A DNA stretch of 64,000 bases, taken from Argopecten irradians. Its lineage: Eukaryota > Mollusca > Bivalvia > Pectinida > Pectinidae. The position numbers were made by a program, and so were the translations under genes. The stretch is taken from the NCBI RefSeq assembly GCF_041381155.1, contig NC_091142.1:35265604-35329603 (forward strand). The letters are read 5' to 3'. The notes below the pieces were generated by a model. It saw nothing but the letters and a program-made list of their open reading frames with translations. It was not told where the DNA came from and did no database searches. Below are positions 23,401 through 35,851 of the stretch, piece by piece (positions within the stretch are counted from its first letter, which is position 1; each line of letters opens with the position of its first letter).

Positions 23401-23786
23401 ATAACTCTCCACCGAATACCTCCACACCGCCTCTCATGTAAAATATGAAGATTCCTTTCTGCTTAATATTAAAAAAATGAATCGGTACTACCGTTTTTCC
23501 TTTCGTTAAAATACAGAAAACGTCACTGACAATATACAGGGTAGAACTTTATTTATATGTACAGTTGTATTACACAGTTGGCTGTTCCAACAAATTCCAC
23601 CAAACCCAGTTTTTGTTGAATGGTGGACGAGGTTGTTCCGATTGGTTCGTTACACCATACTCTGTACACATCGTGGATATGAACATCTACAATACTAGAA
23701 ATGAAATGTGGTGAAACACCGTGAAATCAATATTATAGAGAAATGGTAGCAAAAACAATACAATGAATGGAGAACAAAATAATAAT
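20488..23786. other. AT-rich intergenic region
   Basis: No exon is supported. It contains the half foldback at 20925-21013 and the foldback at 21158-21283. A less AT-rich stretch at about 21840-21990 (GATCACCCGTGGCCCGTGGG) has no recognisable gene feature. Confidence 0.5.
21158..21283. mobile_element. Foldback element, 126 bp
   Basis: TTTCCCTTCATATTAGATTT at the left is mirrored by GAATCTAATACGAAGGGAAA at the right. A second inner pairing involves TTTTTCATTTTTTT and AAATGAAAAAAAAA around GCGAGCCTGTGGCGAGC. It is noncoding and probably a small MITE. Confidence 0.7.
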
Positions 23787-23995
23787 AGCATTGAACATCA
23801 AATACGTCATTTATATAGAGAACATATACAATACTTAGTCTATAGCATTGAACATCAAATACGTCATTTATATAGAGAACATATACAATACTTAGTCTAT
23901 AGCATTGAACATCAAATACGTCATTTATATAGAGAACATATACAATACTTAGTCTATAGCATTGAACATTAAATTCATCATGTATATAGATAACA
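23787..23995. repeat. 57-bp minisatellite, about 3.6 units
   Basis: Three apparently identical 57-bp units start AGCATTGAACATCAAATACG at 23787, 23844 and 23901. A diverged partial fourth starts at 23958. The length is 19 codons, so both strands stay open through the array, but no start context or domain supports coding. It may fall in the 3' flank of gene A. Confidence 0.9.
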
Positions 23996-24340
23996 TTAAA
24001 ATTATCTTTTAAGTGCAATATTTGGTTCGAAAACGCAGACTCTCAAACAATTAAAAATCATTTCAAATCAACACAGTTTCATTAACGTTATGATCCGTTC
24101 ATGGTAGTTCTACGCTTTCAACCGGAAAACAAATCATCAGCCAGAATATCACCTTTGTCATATGGCAATTATAAAAACAATTCTTTGTTGAAATAAGTTA
24201 AAGATATATCAGTTTTGATTATAAACTTTCATAGAAATAACAAAAAACCTGAAAATACATACATATATTCTAGGAAAGTTAACCGTTTAGTTATCAATCA
24301 ATATTAAATAATATTTGTAATTATAAGAAGTTGATATACC

Positions 24341-27300
24341 CTAACGCCTGGTTTGCTTCTCTGTCTTTTCTGGTACTTCTGGTGATTCGATCTCCCACGA
24401 CAGTGGCTGACTTTTCTCATATGTGAGTTTTTCGACTATAGAAGGCGTTTCTTTGACGTGCTGAGCCTGAGGTGGCGAGGATTTGTCCCCTTGACCTGGG
24501 TTTACATTGTCATTGCCTTGGTTTTCGGTAACGCCAGCATTAACCTTTATACTACCATCTTCATTAACAGTCTGATCGTCCAGTTCTGTTTGTTTTTCTG
24601 AGCCGTTATCTGTATCCTCATGTCCATCCCCAGTCTCTGCTGACTCCGCCTCCCACGACAGTGGTGCAGTCTCGTCATGATCACCGTTTTCTTTTGAGAC
24701 AACACTCTGTACCTGGTTAGCCGGTTCTGTTGTAACATCTCCAGCAGGCGTCCCTTTTGTCACTGCTTTATCGACATTATCGTTGTTCATATTTTCAGTT
24801 ATCCCTTCATTTACTTTCTCATTTTGTTTTTCAGTCACTTTTTCCTGCTTTCTATCTGACTCCACAGGAGTATCGATAGAAATCTCATCATGTTTGTCAT
24901 CATTTTGAACTTTATCTGGGTCCTCTGTTTTCGAGTCGCCCTCTTTCTCACCATCCTGAGAATCATCGTCTTTTTTACCACTATCCTCCATCGGTTCTGT
25001 ATTGGTCTTTGTATCCTGAGGCATGTTTTCGAGCACGCCTGCGTTTATTTCTGTGGCCTGGGGGTCTACTTCTGTAATGTTAGAGGCTGAGTCCTTGTCT
25101 TGTATGTCTTCTGTGGACGTGCTATTATCCTAAAGTTTAAAACAACTAGTTAAGTATCGATAACAAATTAAATGTTTTGTCTATTTCTTGTTTCTCTTAT
25201 GAATAATGTACAATGCAATTATGTTAAAATGTATGATAAAAACAAATTCTGAAGTCTATAAACTATAATATAACAAAACGTACAATTATGTTTTACACCA
25301 AAATGAGACGCTAATGACAGTTATGATGAGGCATATTTGCATTTAGAATTGAAAATAAATATAAATATCGAAATATTATCTATAATTTGTTTTTACTACT
25401 AGCCAGCATTATTGTCTTTACCTACAAGTTGTTGAAGGAATAGCTGTATGTACTGCTACTGTGAAAATATTATAAAAGTGAACGTAAATTCTCTCCCAAT
25501 ACCTTGTCCTCATCCGGTATGAAAGCCTTAGCTATATCAGGTATCATGTTTTTCCAGGAGCCACTGGAGGAGCCACCGGAAGTAGAGTCACCACCGTCAC
25601 CGCCTCCTCCTTTTTGATTCTTGCTCTTACTTCCAGGAACGAAGTTAGTTTTGATAGATTTCAAGATATCTGTAGACATAGAGATAAAATATTTATCATA
25701 TTAAAAAGGTTAGTTAGCAAGGTGGCTAACATGTTGCATTTTGCTAACATGATTAAAATAAAATTGGCACTGGTTGTACATTGACTAATGTATCTCATTT
25801 AAACCATTTTACTTGGCTCTTATCTTTATTTTTACATGGAAAATAAAAGAGTTATGTTTCCACTGTAAAAACCATTAATTTTGTCATGAAATAGATCAAA
25901 CTATTTGTGGTTACTTGTAGGGAAGTCCTTTCTTCCACCATACAGCTAGCATTTTTCGATATGATTTATGTATCAATGTCAAAAATCAGAAAGCCAGTTT
26001 TGCTAAAAAAACAAACCTTCAAGTTTCCTTTTTAACATAGGCCCATTACCTTTCCGGAGCAAAATATTAAAAAACGTTAATAACATCAGAAAATGCATAC
26101 CGATGACCTAAAATAAGGTTACGACACCAAACATATGCAAGATTTCCTGCGTAAATGAAAACAGTGGAGAGATAATTCGCTGTTTTGCCGTCTGGCGTAG
26201 TGATAGTCAACTACACGCGGTATTTAGGACGACGGCGGGAAACATAATACGACCCGCGTTATGAAAATTTACATTTTATTTATTTTAATCAAATCGTTCA
26301 GAAGGTGATGATAAATGTAGTATTAACGGTAAGTTAATAATTTTTAAGACTCTACAAAAATATCGATCTTGTTTTACATTCCCATTTTAAAAATTAAAAG
26401 CCGTTTCGGAAAGGTAGTGGGCCTTTAACATCAGAGATTGCTTGTTCAAAGCGTTGATTTGTGAGTTCGATTTAAAATTAGAATCAATCTGATATGTTAA
26501 AATTAGTTTCTGCAAAACGCCATTGATTGTCACAATTCATAATAAATGTGCATTTCAGAGTCTAGCAAAAAAATCCCATTGATATCCAGTTCCGAATTAC
26601 TTAAAATAAATAAATAAAACAAAAATAAAACACAAACTTCACTTGAGTGTGATATTTTCTGTAGGAGTTACCTCCCTTCCGAAAACGTTAGGTATACGTT
26701 GGAGGATACACTTTTTATTTACAAATGAGGTTATACCACTGTCATGCGACACATTATTTTGTATAACACCAATTACACAGATGGTTGGGTTGGGTGGGAC
26801 GTCAACTACACCTACACGTCATAAAAACCTTCATTCCGGATAAATCCACTGCAAACAAATGTACTGTTAATTCCCATAATCCCCTGGGAAGACTACTCAG
26901 TCTAGTCATCAATGAACTGTAACTGAAATATCTGGTTTCTTTAAGTTGTAAACATTGTTCAACTGTTCCGCTACGTATCCCAAGTAAAAAAGGAAATACA
27001 CTGACTCATGAAACAAACTGAAAAAATGGCAATTGGGATATCAGGTATTACTGAAAAAATCAAAGTCTGACAATGGTAAAGTGTGTCCTATAAGCATTTG
27101 CTACCAAACTTGAGATCACATATATAAACCCCTTTCATGACTAATCAGGATTACGTGATCAGGAAAGGGGCTAGATATGTAAGCAGTCGACTTTGGCAAC
27201 ATTTGCATTGTTTTAATGATTAGCTCAGTCAATATATGAACATGTATATAGTATACCACGCAAGTAGAAAAGTGCTAACTCGTAAGCATTTTTGTCATTT

Positions 27301-28862
27301 TGTATGACAGTGGGATATGAATACCGCATTTATCTCAAATGACTATACGCGAAATCTTCAATAATCTTTGTTTGATTTAATTGAAAAGCAAATAGGCATT
27401 GTAAGGAAACGTTTTGAATTTTCAGGAACCTCTTTTATCAAATAACACTTGTTGCTTGTAGTTGGTGACAGAAATATGTACTAAACCTAGTGGACTTGTA
27501 CACTGCTTTGCATATTTTGTCAAAATATACATTCAACCAAACAATCTACGAGACAACAGTAATACAAATGATAAGGCCTAAGTCATACACACTTTTGATT
27601 AAAGGGACAATTCAGTCTAAGAGAACATTAAAATTTGTACATATACCAGAAAAAATCCAGTTCTTATGGAAATTAGATCAGTCGGTTTTACTTTGATATG
27701 CCAGAAAAGCCCATGGTGGTGAAATGCGTGTGAAATGTGCAAACTCGCTCGCTGTCCGCCATTCTAATTGTGGTCAAACATCTGGTATGCCGAACCCTGT
27801 CCCTTGCTCGTAGAGTAATGCTACTTTTGTCTAGAACTGCTCAAATCGCTCTTACAGTAGTGTGTTTACCTTATTAGGTGAATTGTTTTGCCTAAAAATC
27901 ATTTTATCACCTCAACAGTGGCTATGTAGTTCATTTGCTTAACGTGCGTGACTTTGTCTCTGGTATATAGGTACAGCGTACATATTGTACCTGCTTAATC
28001 GTATTGATCAACGATTTGTAATAACAACAGTATCAATTAAAATACTAAACATTGAAGTAGAATTTATCAATAATTTATAACATATGTTTCATAAGAAATG
28101 TAGAACAATACATTTATGCCATATTTTGCTTCTTGGTTATGTAAAAGAATTAGCCTGAGTGAATTGTCCCTTTAACTTAATATAAAACATCAAATAAAGA
28201 ATACTATGTATTATTGAAGCTTTGCATTACATATATTTTGACTTTGATTTAAGTTATTTGTTATTTATCTGTCAAATGTTCACAATGCTACATGTAGTAT
28301 TGCTCTCTACCGTTCATTGCACATTAATTTACCTGGACCTGTAGATTAGTTGAAAGTAATCTACCGCTACATGTAAATTAATGTACAGTGACAGGTGTAA
28401 TAATAAATATATGGCCCTTCAGCTCAAATTCCAACCAGGGTAGTCATTTTGCAAGTTTGCACTGAAAAAATCCTGAAATTCTAATGGTTTTACCCACTCG
28501 TAATCAAAACTGATATTTTGAACCATCTGTTCATTTCATTGATCATTGCTAGTTAGGAATAATTACCTGTCAGAAAACATTTTTACTTTTGAAGTTCATG
28601 ATTAACCAGTCAACCAGTCGCCGAGTCAATATGCTATCCAGGGCTCAATCTTTTATACACAGAGGCCATTCCGAATGTCTGTTTCGCATTTACGTAGTTG
28701 GTTGTTCTCTATAAACTGAGCGATATGTAGCTTACCTTGAAACATGCTACCCATTGCCCGTTTATCATGGTGCCTTATTTGTTGGGCTCCCTCGGATATC
28801 GCGGTATGGTATATAACCAGAACAATGACCACGGCCAGTGATAGGTCAGCCTTCCTCGCCAT
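24341..28862 (-). CDS. Secreted acidic repeat protein, paralog A (360 aa)
   Basis: Three exons join in frame: 28862-28736, 25669-25503 and 25129-24341 (1083 nt). The intron phases are 1 and 0, as in genes B and C. Residues 1-25 form a signal peptide (hydrophobic LSLAVVIVLVIYHTA). A dibasic site in HHDKR/AMGSMFQ precedes DILKSIKTNFVPGSK, a Gly/Ser-rich linker, and WKNMIPDIAKAFIPDE. Exon 3 encodes a long Asp/Glu/Asn/Ser-rich, probably disordered tail. It contains an NAGV(L/T)EN-type motif three times (near 126, also VNEGITEN and VNAGVTEN) and PLSWExES twice. There are no cysteines in the predicted mature chain. The family is unknown to me. Extracellular matrix, biomineral-associated and host-defence peptide precursor roles are all possible; none is shown. 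Two MITEs lie in intron 1. No clear TATA box was found upstream, but TCACATGA is present. Confidence 0.8.
26039..26423. mobile_element. hAT-type MITE in gene A intron 1
   Basis: The terminal inverted repeats are AGGCCCATTACCTTTCCG on the left, mirrored by CGGAAAGGTAGTGGGCC on the right. The flanks repeat TTTAACAT (26031-26038 and 26424-26431), an 8-bp duplication as made by hAT transposases. The interior (385 bp) has no transposase frame. Confidence 0.8.
27603..28171. mobile_element. piggyBac-type MITE, AGGGACAATTCA ends
   Basis: AGGGACAATTCAGTC at the left is mirrored by TGAGTGAATTGTCCCT at the right, with TTAA on both sides (27599-27602, 28172-28175). TTAA targets are typical of piggyBac elements. 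It is 569 bp long, without a coding frame, and lies in intron 1 of gene A. Confidence 0.8.
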
Positions 28863-28914
28863 GATCAGAGTAGTACCTTACTCTTCAGCATATCCATGTG
28901 AGGCGTGCGACTTG

Positions 28915-28922
28915 TCATGTGA
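28915..28922 (-). promoter_or_regulatory. E-box TCACATGA upstream of gene A
   Basis: On the minus strand TCACATGA lies about 55 bases upstream of the gene A start codon. Genes B and C carry TCACGTG at comparable places. Such sites are bound by bHLH-zip factors (MITF/TFE, USF type) in animals; use here is inferred. Confidence 0.35.
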
Positions 28923-28989
28923 CTTCTTAAGGATACAGGAGACAAAGTCATGGGGCTCGCCATGTACCATATCGTCTAGATTTGTCTAG

Positions 28990-31847
28990 AACAAAGACAT
29001 ATGCATTAAATAATTAGCAAGATAAACAGTATACAGGTACTTCAGTTAATGACCGTTATTTTGTGTTAGAAATAAATATGTACATTAAGATATTAATCTT
29101 TGGAAAAATATCGTGACATAACATAACAATGCAGCACATGTTGCCCTCAGTACATTGTTGGGGCAAAGAAAAATAAAATGAATAAAGTAATACTTGTAAT
29201 GGGTGACCATTTCAGAAGTCCCCTTAGCGCCCCAGCAATTGTTCTATATAATTCTGTATTCCTCCAAATCCATATATACCATATTATACTGTAGTTGGAG
29301 GATATCTAAATTCGACAAATCAGACTATTAAATTTTCGTTTCTTTGGCAACACGGATTTTCGAAAGTAGTACCATTGTGTTCCCTTTCACCTCCATAGTA
29401 ATTTTAACCAATCAAAATCCATTATTTTGTTACCATGGCAACGGAGTCTTTCCAAAGTGGTACCATTACGTATGGTATCCCTGACAACCTTTATTTATCA
29501 CTGTTCATTGAAATCAAACAATATCTAAATATTAACCAATCAGATGTTATGGAATGACGGCCAAATTGTTTAATGGGTTGAGAAATTAAAGTTAGGAAAT
29601 TATGACATCAACCATTCTATCAACTATTATACGATTATTACGATTTTACCATAATGATTCTATCTCTAGATTGCGAGTTCGAATCCCATTTGGGGTAGTA
29701 GAAAGGCACTGTGCCGTATCTTTCATACTCGCGAATCTGGAAGGAACACTGAAGAATTACAATGCTTACAATACATAGGCTGCAATTTGTGCAAATTACA
29801 GCTGACAATACTGCCAAAACTCATTATATTTATGTCCACAGTACGGTCAGACCATGAAGTCAATGTGCGGTCTATAATTTCATTTTACATTATTACCGTG
29901 TTTAATAATTGTGAAGTGATTTCATCAGGTAAATTTTCATCTTAATATATATAAGATATAAAAAACAACAATTTAACAGTAGTGCATTAATTATGTGTTG
30001 TAGGTTACGTTAATAAGGCACCATATATGTTTGTCTGTTCATTTGAATGACTTTTACAGCTTTCTTCATTAAATCTTATGGTTTTCAATAGATTACTAAA
30101 GAAAAAATAACATAAGTGCACTCATATTTTCTCGAAATTAATAACCGCTTTTGTCCTGTTTTTGTAACCAATCTGTCCGATATTAAAAGGTATTTTTGAC
30201 AATACAGCGCGACGTTTAGTAACCATTTGAATGGAAGGAAATGCTACATGTAGTTAATATTTTTATATCATCCATTATTAGAACTGTACTGGGGTTGTCG
30301 CTACATATATACATTGTAAATGTCTTGAAATCTTCATTATATGACATTCCAATCTCCGTCGTTTTACAGGTTCGAAAAAACTTGTAAATGTCAAATGTGG
30401 TAGTTGTTTGTTTACCTGTCGATAAAATACATAGTCATTATTGTTATTAATAATCAACAAAATGTGGACGATTGAGGGATTATAATAAATATTTTATAAT
30501 TTCACAATGTTCGAACCCATGTTTGAAAATGATTTATTAAGGGCTAAAATATCTAAAATTATTTCCTTATATTTACAGTTTGCACTGGCATGGACTCAAT
30601 AGCAATGCTTTCAAGTATTATCATTAGCAGTGCATAATGATATTATAACACGTGCGACGATTATATTGTTACGGGAATAGTCGCTGATGTAGCAACGTTG
30701 GGTCATGACCCCACGTTTGGTGGGAACATATGAATGACTCGATTCCAATTAGCTGTTCAATCGAATTCGTTGGCGATGACGGGAAAGGAAAAAACTCTGG
30801 TATTTTGATAAAAAATATGCATCTGTTGCGAGAATAAATAATATTTATCTATGTGGAAAACTGTAAATATAAGGAATAAATTTTTATTTTGTTGAGGTTA
30901 TGAGGGTATAATGATAATGGAACACGTGTAAATTATGTAACCCCTTAAATAATGAAGAACTTTTACCTGTGATCAGTGTTGTATTTTACAATTGTGATCA
31001 TTTCTCTAAAGCGGCTTACACAAACATACACAGTACATATGGACTGATTTCTAGATATAATTTGTTTACGATATGGCCTCATGAATGATGGCACATTTAT
31101 TAGGTGTATCACTATGTTTACAATAGCGTGTATTCATTGTATTACATTAATGTACGTTTATTAGGCCAGTTTCGTCAGACAGCCGATATGCATTCAAATA
31201 ATGTTCAATCAAAAAACGTTTCATCTAGTTTTATGCCTACAATAATAACACAGAGAATGAATTCTGTTGATAATGCTAACCACGTAATTTGCATTAAGTA
31301 AATTTTAGATCTAAAAAGGGTTATGAATCACAATATTTACCTCATAGAGGGTTAATGATTTATGAATATCAAATCACACTGGTTATATAATTTGAATGCA
31401 ACCAAAAACAAATATAGAAAGACGTTTGGCGTAAGCTTTATCAACAGACAGCAAATGTTTTAATGAAGAAAATTATACTTTTGATTATACCATACAGCTC
31501 CAATTGTTCTATACATTATATGTCGACAGAACTGTTTTTCTATTCTAAATCGGGAAATAAAATCAATCCGTTTCTGATGATTATTCACACAGATACCTGT
31601 GATTTTAAAAAACAAAAATATTTAATAACATAATCGATTCAGTGATGTCGTGAAATGGATGCTATTTAAGTAAAAATACATTATGTGCATGAATAAACAT
31701 TTGACAATCAATCGTGCAATTATTTATTTGTCCATCTTATAGTGGTGACTCATAATCAATGCTTCCATTTTTGTTCATTTTATAAACGTCAATTTAATGT
31801 ATAAGGTGACTTTCTATGGGTTTTGGTAAACTTTCATTTGATGCTTA
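28990..31847. other. AT-rich intergenic region
   Basis: No exon was recognised. A box-B-like site lies at 29675-29687. Small open frames at 30278-30460 and 31104-31301 lack any supporting feature. Confidence 0.5.
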
Positions 31848-32613
31848 TATCACAAAGAATTTTGTGATAAATTTTAAAGTGCTTTGAACTTTGCGTTAAT
31901 AGTTGCTAAATTTTAACATCAATTATCAGTTAATACTATTGTGTGTAATTTGACATTCCTAAGGTTATATTCTTGATCATATTTACGTTTGTGACATTTG
32001 AGATAAAATCCTTATGTGTGATAACTGTGTATATCCTCTGGCAATTTACTTTGATACCTTTTCTGAAAGATCTTAAGTTCCATTCTATTACGTAACCGGA
32101 TTAATGTCACGGCCATCCTAATTGCCTAAAGGACACTGACCACGGCTGATTAATCTGCCAATGAGCGATATCTGTCAATCATAATTCTGTAATTTTATTG
32201 TATGTACATTATTTAAGCATGAAATATTTTATTTGTAAAGCAGTTAGGTCTCCGACTTTGTACGGAACACATCAGCTATATTCTGGACACTCCAGAATAG
32301 CCATCCGTCAAGTCAAAGTTATCATCATTAAATTCCAAAGTTCAACTTCAACAGTTTTCTTTCGTCATCTTTACATCGTGACAAAACGTGCGGAAGTTTC
32401 CGTATGTTAATTGGTGGAGATAATCCTGGTAGTACCCACTTCTACGCTCGGTACGCTTTCCCGAAACCTCAACTGCCAAGCAAGAATTTCCCGCGAGTGA
32501 CTCAAAAGAAGGACCATCTCTATTCGGAATCACACGGACTGGATTTTAACCAAGACTGTGTTCGCCATACTTTGGAGTTAACCAGGGTAACGTTTTGACT
32601 GTAACCATTCAGG

Positions 32614-33531
32614 ATGGCATTATGCTATAGATGTGGAGGCCACTTCGCCCCAAACCATCCGATGTGTTGTCCAGCAAACGGATGTTACTGTTTCCGATGT
32701 GGAAACATTGGCCACTTTTCGAGAATGTGTTTTAATCGAACCGGACATTGTACTACAAATGTTGGTACAACAGGATATTATCCCTGGACCAGTCAGCGAC
32801 AACTGCCTATCCATCCTGTTCCTGTCCCGAAAAACTCTTCGGACAGTAAGTCCGTTATTCGCACTGCACCAAAGAAAAAGGCCAAGTCAACATCTAAACG
32901 GCGGCGAGATTCTGAACGTCTCAGGAAATTCCGAGAAACCAAAAAGGTATTGTGTATTTTTCCATTCAGTGACATTGAAAATAGTGAACTTCAAAACGAT
33001 TTCCAGAAAGACTCTAACTACAACAACCAGATAATTTCATTACAGTCAAAACTTGTTCGTACCAAAATTACCATCTCCAAAATATCAGAAAAGTGTGCAA
33101 AATTACAAAGATCAAACGAAATTCTAGAAGAGGAATGTGCACGCGCCAAAAATGTGAATATAACCAATTATGTGTCTCAAATTAAGGAACTAGAAAAAGC
33201 ATTGGACAACAGAAAGAAAATTATGAAAAGCAAAGACGAAACAATCAGTACATTACAAACAACCGCGAAACAAAAAGAACAGACACAACGACAGATTGCG
33301 AATTTGAAGTTCAAAATTTCGGAGAAGGACGAGGAATTAAAACAGAAACAAAACATAATCACAAGCCTCCAAAAACAACTTAGTTACTACAGCGCTCCAA
33401 ATACTACCAGACCGAATACTTTTCCCGGACCACGAAACCAACCACAAAATAATTCACGACGCCAGCGACCACACATTTCCTATGAAAACCGAGCGAATAG
33501 ACTCCATCAAAACAGAGGACAGTTTAATTAA
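32614..33531 (+). CDS. Gag-like zinc-knuckle/coiled-coil frame, LTR element copy 1
   Basis: This is a 305-codon frame inside the first internal region. Two zinc-binding motifs lie at its N-terminus (CYRCGG..H..CC, then CFRCGNIGHFSRMC, a CX2CX4HX4C knuckle). A basic stretch (KKKAKSTSKRRRDSERLRKF) follows, then a long coiled coil rich in Lys, Glu and Gln, and an Asn/Arg-rich end. This resembles the nucleic-acid-binding part of an LTR-element Gag. The frame looks whole. It is treated as part of a mobile element rather than a host gene. Confidence 0.7.
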   Translation: MALCYRCGGHFAPNHPMCCPANGCYCFRCGNIGHFSRMCFNRTGHCTTNVGTTGYYPWTSQRQLPIHPVPVPKNSSDSKSVIRTAPKKKAKSTSKRRRDSERLRKFRETKKVLCIFPFSDIENSELQNDFQKDSNYNNQIISLQSKLVRTKITISKISEKCAKLQRSNEILEEECARAKNVNITNYVSQIKELEKALDNRKKIMKSKDETISTLQTTAKQKEQTQRQIANLKFKISEKDEELKQKQNIITSLQKQLSYYSAPNTTRPNTFPGPRNQPQNNSRRQRPHISYENRANRLHQNRGQFN

Positions 33532-34330
33532 GACGCGGGACGCGTTTTCCCGGAGCGGAAGGAAGTTATCACAAAGAATTTTGTGATAAATTTTAAAGTG
33601 CTTTGAACTTTGCGTTAATAGTTGCTAAATTTTAACATCAATTATCAGTTAATACTATTGTGTGTAATTTGACATTCCTAAGGTTATATTCTTGATCATA
33701 TTTACGTTTGTGACATTTGAGATAAAATCCTTATGTGTGATAACTGTGTATATCCTCTGGCAATTTACTTTGATACCTTTTCTGAAAGATTTTAAGTTCC
33801 ATTCTATTACGTAACCGGATTAATGTCACGGCCATCCTAATTGCCTAAAGGACACTGACCACGGCTGATTAATCTGCCAATGAGCGATATCTGTCAATCA
33901 TAATTCTGTAATTTTATTGTATGTACATTATTTAAGCATGAAATATTTTATTTGTAAAGCAGTTAGGTCTCCGACTTTGTACGGAACACATCAGCTATAT
34001 TCTGGACACTCCAGAATAGCCATCCGTCAAGTCAAAGTTATCATCATTAAATTCCAAAGTTCAACTTCAACATTTTCTTTCGTCATCTTTACATCGTGAC
34101 AAAACGTGCGGAAGTTTCCGTATGTTAATTGGTGGAGATAATCCTGGTAGTACCCACTTCTACGCTGGGTACGCTTTCCCGAAACCTCAACTGCCAAGCA
34201 AGTATTTCCCGCGAGTGACTCAAAGAAGGACCAACTCTATTCGGAATCACACGGACTGGATTTTAACCAAGACTGTGTTCGCCATACTTTGGAGTTAACC
34301 AGGGTAACGTTTTGACTGTAACCATTCAGG

Positions 34331-35059
34331 ATGGCATTATGCTATAGATGTGGAGGCCACTTCGCCCCAAACCATCCGATGTGTTGTCCAGCAAACGGAT
34401 GTTACTGTTTCCGATGTGGAAACATTGGCCACTTTTCGAGAATGTGTTTTAATCGAACCGGACATTGTACTACAAATGTTGGTACAACAGGATATTATCC
34501 CTGGACCAGTCAGCGACAACTGCCTATCCATCCTGTTCCTGTCCCGAAAAACTCTTCGGACAGTAAGTCCGTTATTCGCACTGCACCAAAGAAAAAGGCC
34601 AAGTCAACATCTAAACGGCGGCGAGATTCTGAACGTCTCAGGAAATTCCGAGAAACCAAAAAGGTATTGTGTATTTTTCCATTCAGTGACATTGAAAATA
34701 GTGAACTTCAAAACGATTTCCAGAAAGACTCTAACTACAACAACCAGATAATTTCATTACAGTCAAAACTTGTTCGTACCAAAATTACCATCTCCAAAAT
34801 ATCAGAAAAGTGTGCAAAATTACAAAGATCAAACGAAATTCTAGAAGAGGAATGTGCACGCGCCAAAAATGTGAATATAACCAATTATGTGTCTCAAATT
34901 AAGGAACTAGAAAAAGCATTGGACAACAGAAAGAAAATTATGAAAAGCAAAGACGAAACAATCAGTACATTACAAACAACCGCGAAACAAAAAGAACAGA
35001 CACAACGACAGATTGCGAATTTAAAGTTCAAAATTTCGGAGAAGGAGACGAGGAATTAA
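34331..35059 (+). pseudogene. Gag-like frame, LTR element copy 2
   Basis: This is the second internal region's copy of the zinc-knuckle/coiled-coil frame, nearly identical to the first but with a shorter open frame (242 codons). It appears broken by about one change, consistent with a non-functional duplicate in the array. Confidence 0.7.
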
Positions 35060-35851
35060 AACAGAAACAAAACATAATCACAAGCCTCCAAAAACAACTT
35101 AGTTACTACAGCGCTCCAAATACTACCAGACCGAATACTTTTCCCGGACCACGAAACCAACCACAAAATAATTCACGACGCCAGCGACCACACATTTCCT
35201 ATGAAAACCGAGCGAATAGACTCCATCAAAACAGAGGACAGTTTAATTAAGACGCGGGACGCGTCTTTCCCGGAGCGGAAGGAAGTTATCACAAAGAATT
35301 TTGTGATAAATTTTAAAGTGCTTTGAACTTTGCGTTAATAGTTGCTAAATTTTAACATCAATTATCAGTTAATACTATTGTGTGTAATTTGACATTCCTA
35401 AGGTTATATTCTTGATCATATTTACGTTTGTGACATTTGAGATAAAATCCTTATGTGTGATAACTGTGTATATCCTCTGGCAATTTACTTTGATACCTTT
35501 TCTGAAAGATTTTAAGTTCCATTCTATTACGTAACCGGATTAATGTCACGGCCATCCTAATTGCCTAAAGGACACTGACCACGGCTGATTAATCTGCCAA
35601 TGAGCGATATCTGTCAATCATAATTCTGTAATTTTATTGTATGTACATTATTTAAGCATGAAATATTTTATTTGTAAAGCAGTTAGGTCTCCGACTTTGT
35701 ACGGAACACATCAGCTATATTCTGGACACTCCAGAATAGCCATCCGTCAAGTCAAAGTTATCATCATTAAATTCCAAAGTTCAACTTCAACATTTTCTTA
35801 CGTCATCTTTACTTCTTGACAAAACGTGCGGAAGTTTCCGTATGTTACTTA

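Larger units (their letters stand above)
31848..35847 (+). mobile_element. Young LTR-element array: LTR-int-LTR-int-LTR
   Basis: A 1.72-kb unit is repeated 2.3 times. The part present three times is a 561-562-bp direct repeat: 31848-32409, 33567-34127 and 35287-35847, starting TATCACAAAG and ending CCGTATGTTA. The outer flanks share CTTA (31844-31847, 35848-35851), a 4-bp target duplication. A purine-rich GGAGCGGAAGGAAG precedes the second and third LTRs, and TGGTGGAGATAATCC follows the first and second as a possible primer-binding site. Each 1.16-kb internal region holds only a Gag-like frame and no protease, reverse transcriptase or integrase, so the element is non-autonomous. The three LTRs are nearly identical, which suggests a recent insertion. 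The array form is expected from recombination between LTRs. The class is probably Ty3-like, but uncertain. Confidence 0.85.

Noticed and set aside
23695-24018. Repeat proteins on both strands over the 57-bp units
   Set aside because: Same reason: an artefact of the repeat period.
29675-29687. tRNA gene from a box B motif (also 989-999)
   Set aside because: No acceptor stem, D-arm or box A can be found; a SINE relic is more likely.
33177-33362. Minus-strand frames inside the LTR element
   Set aside because: Antisense to the coiled-coil frame; their Phe/Cys richness reflects the complement of Lys/Gln codons.
31848-35847. Tandem host gene duplication or Penelope-type element
   Set aside because: The outer CTTA duplication, the purine tract before the repeats and the end of the third copy exactly at the LTR boundary fit an LTR element better; not fully excluded.
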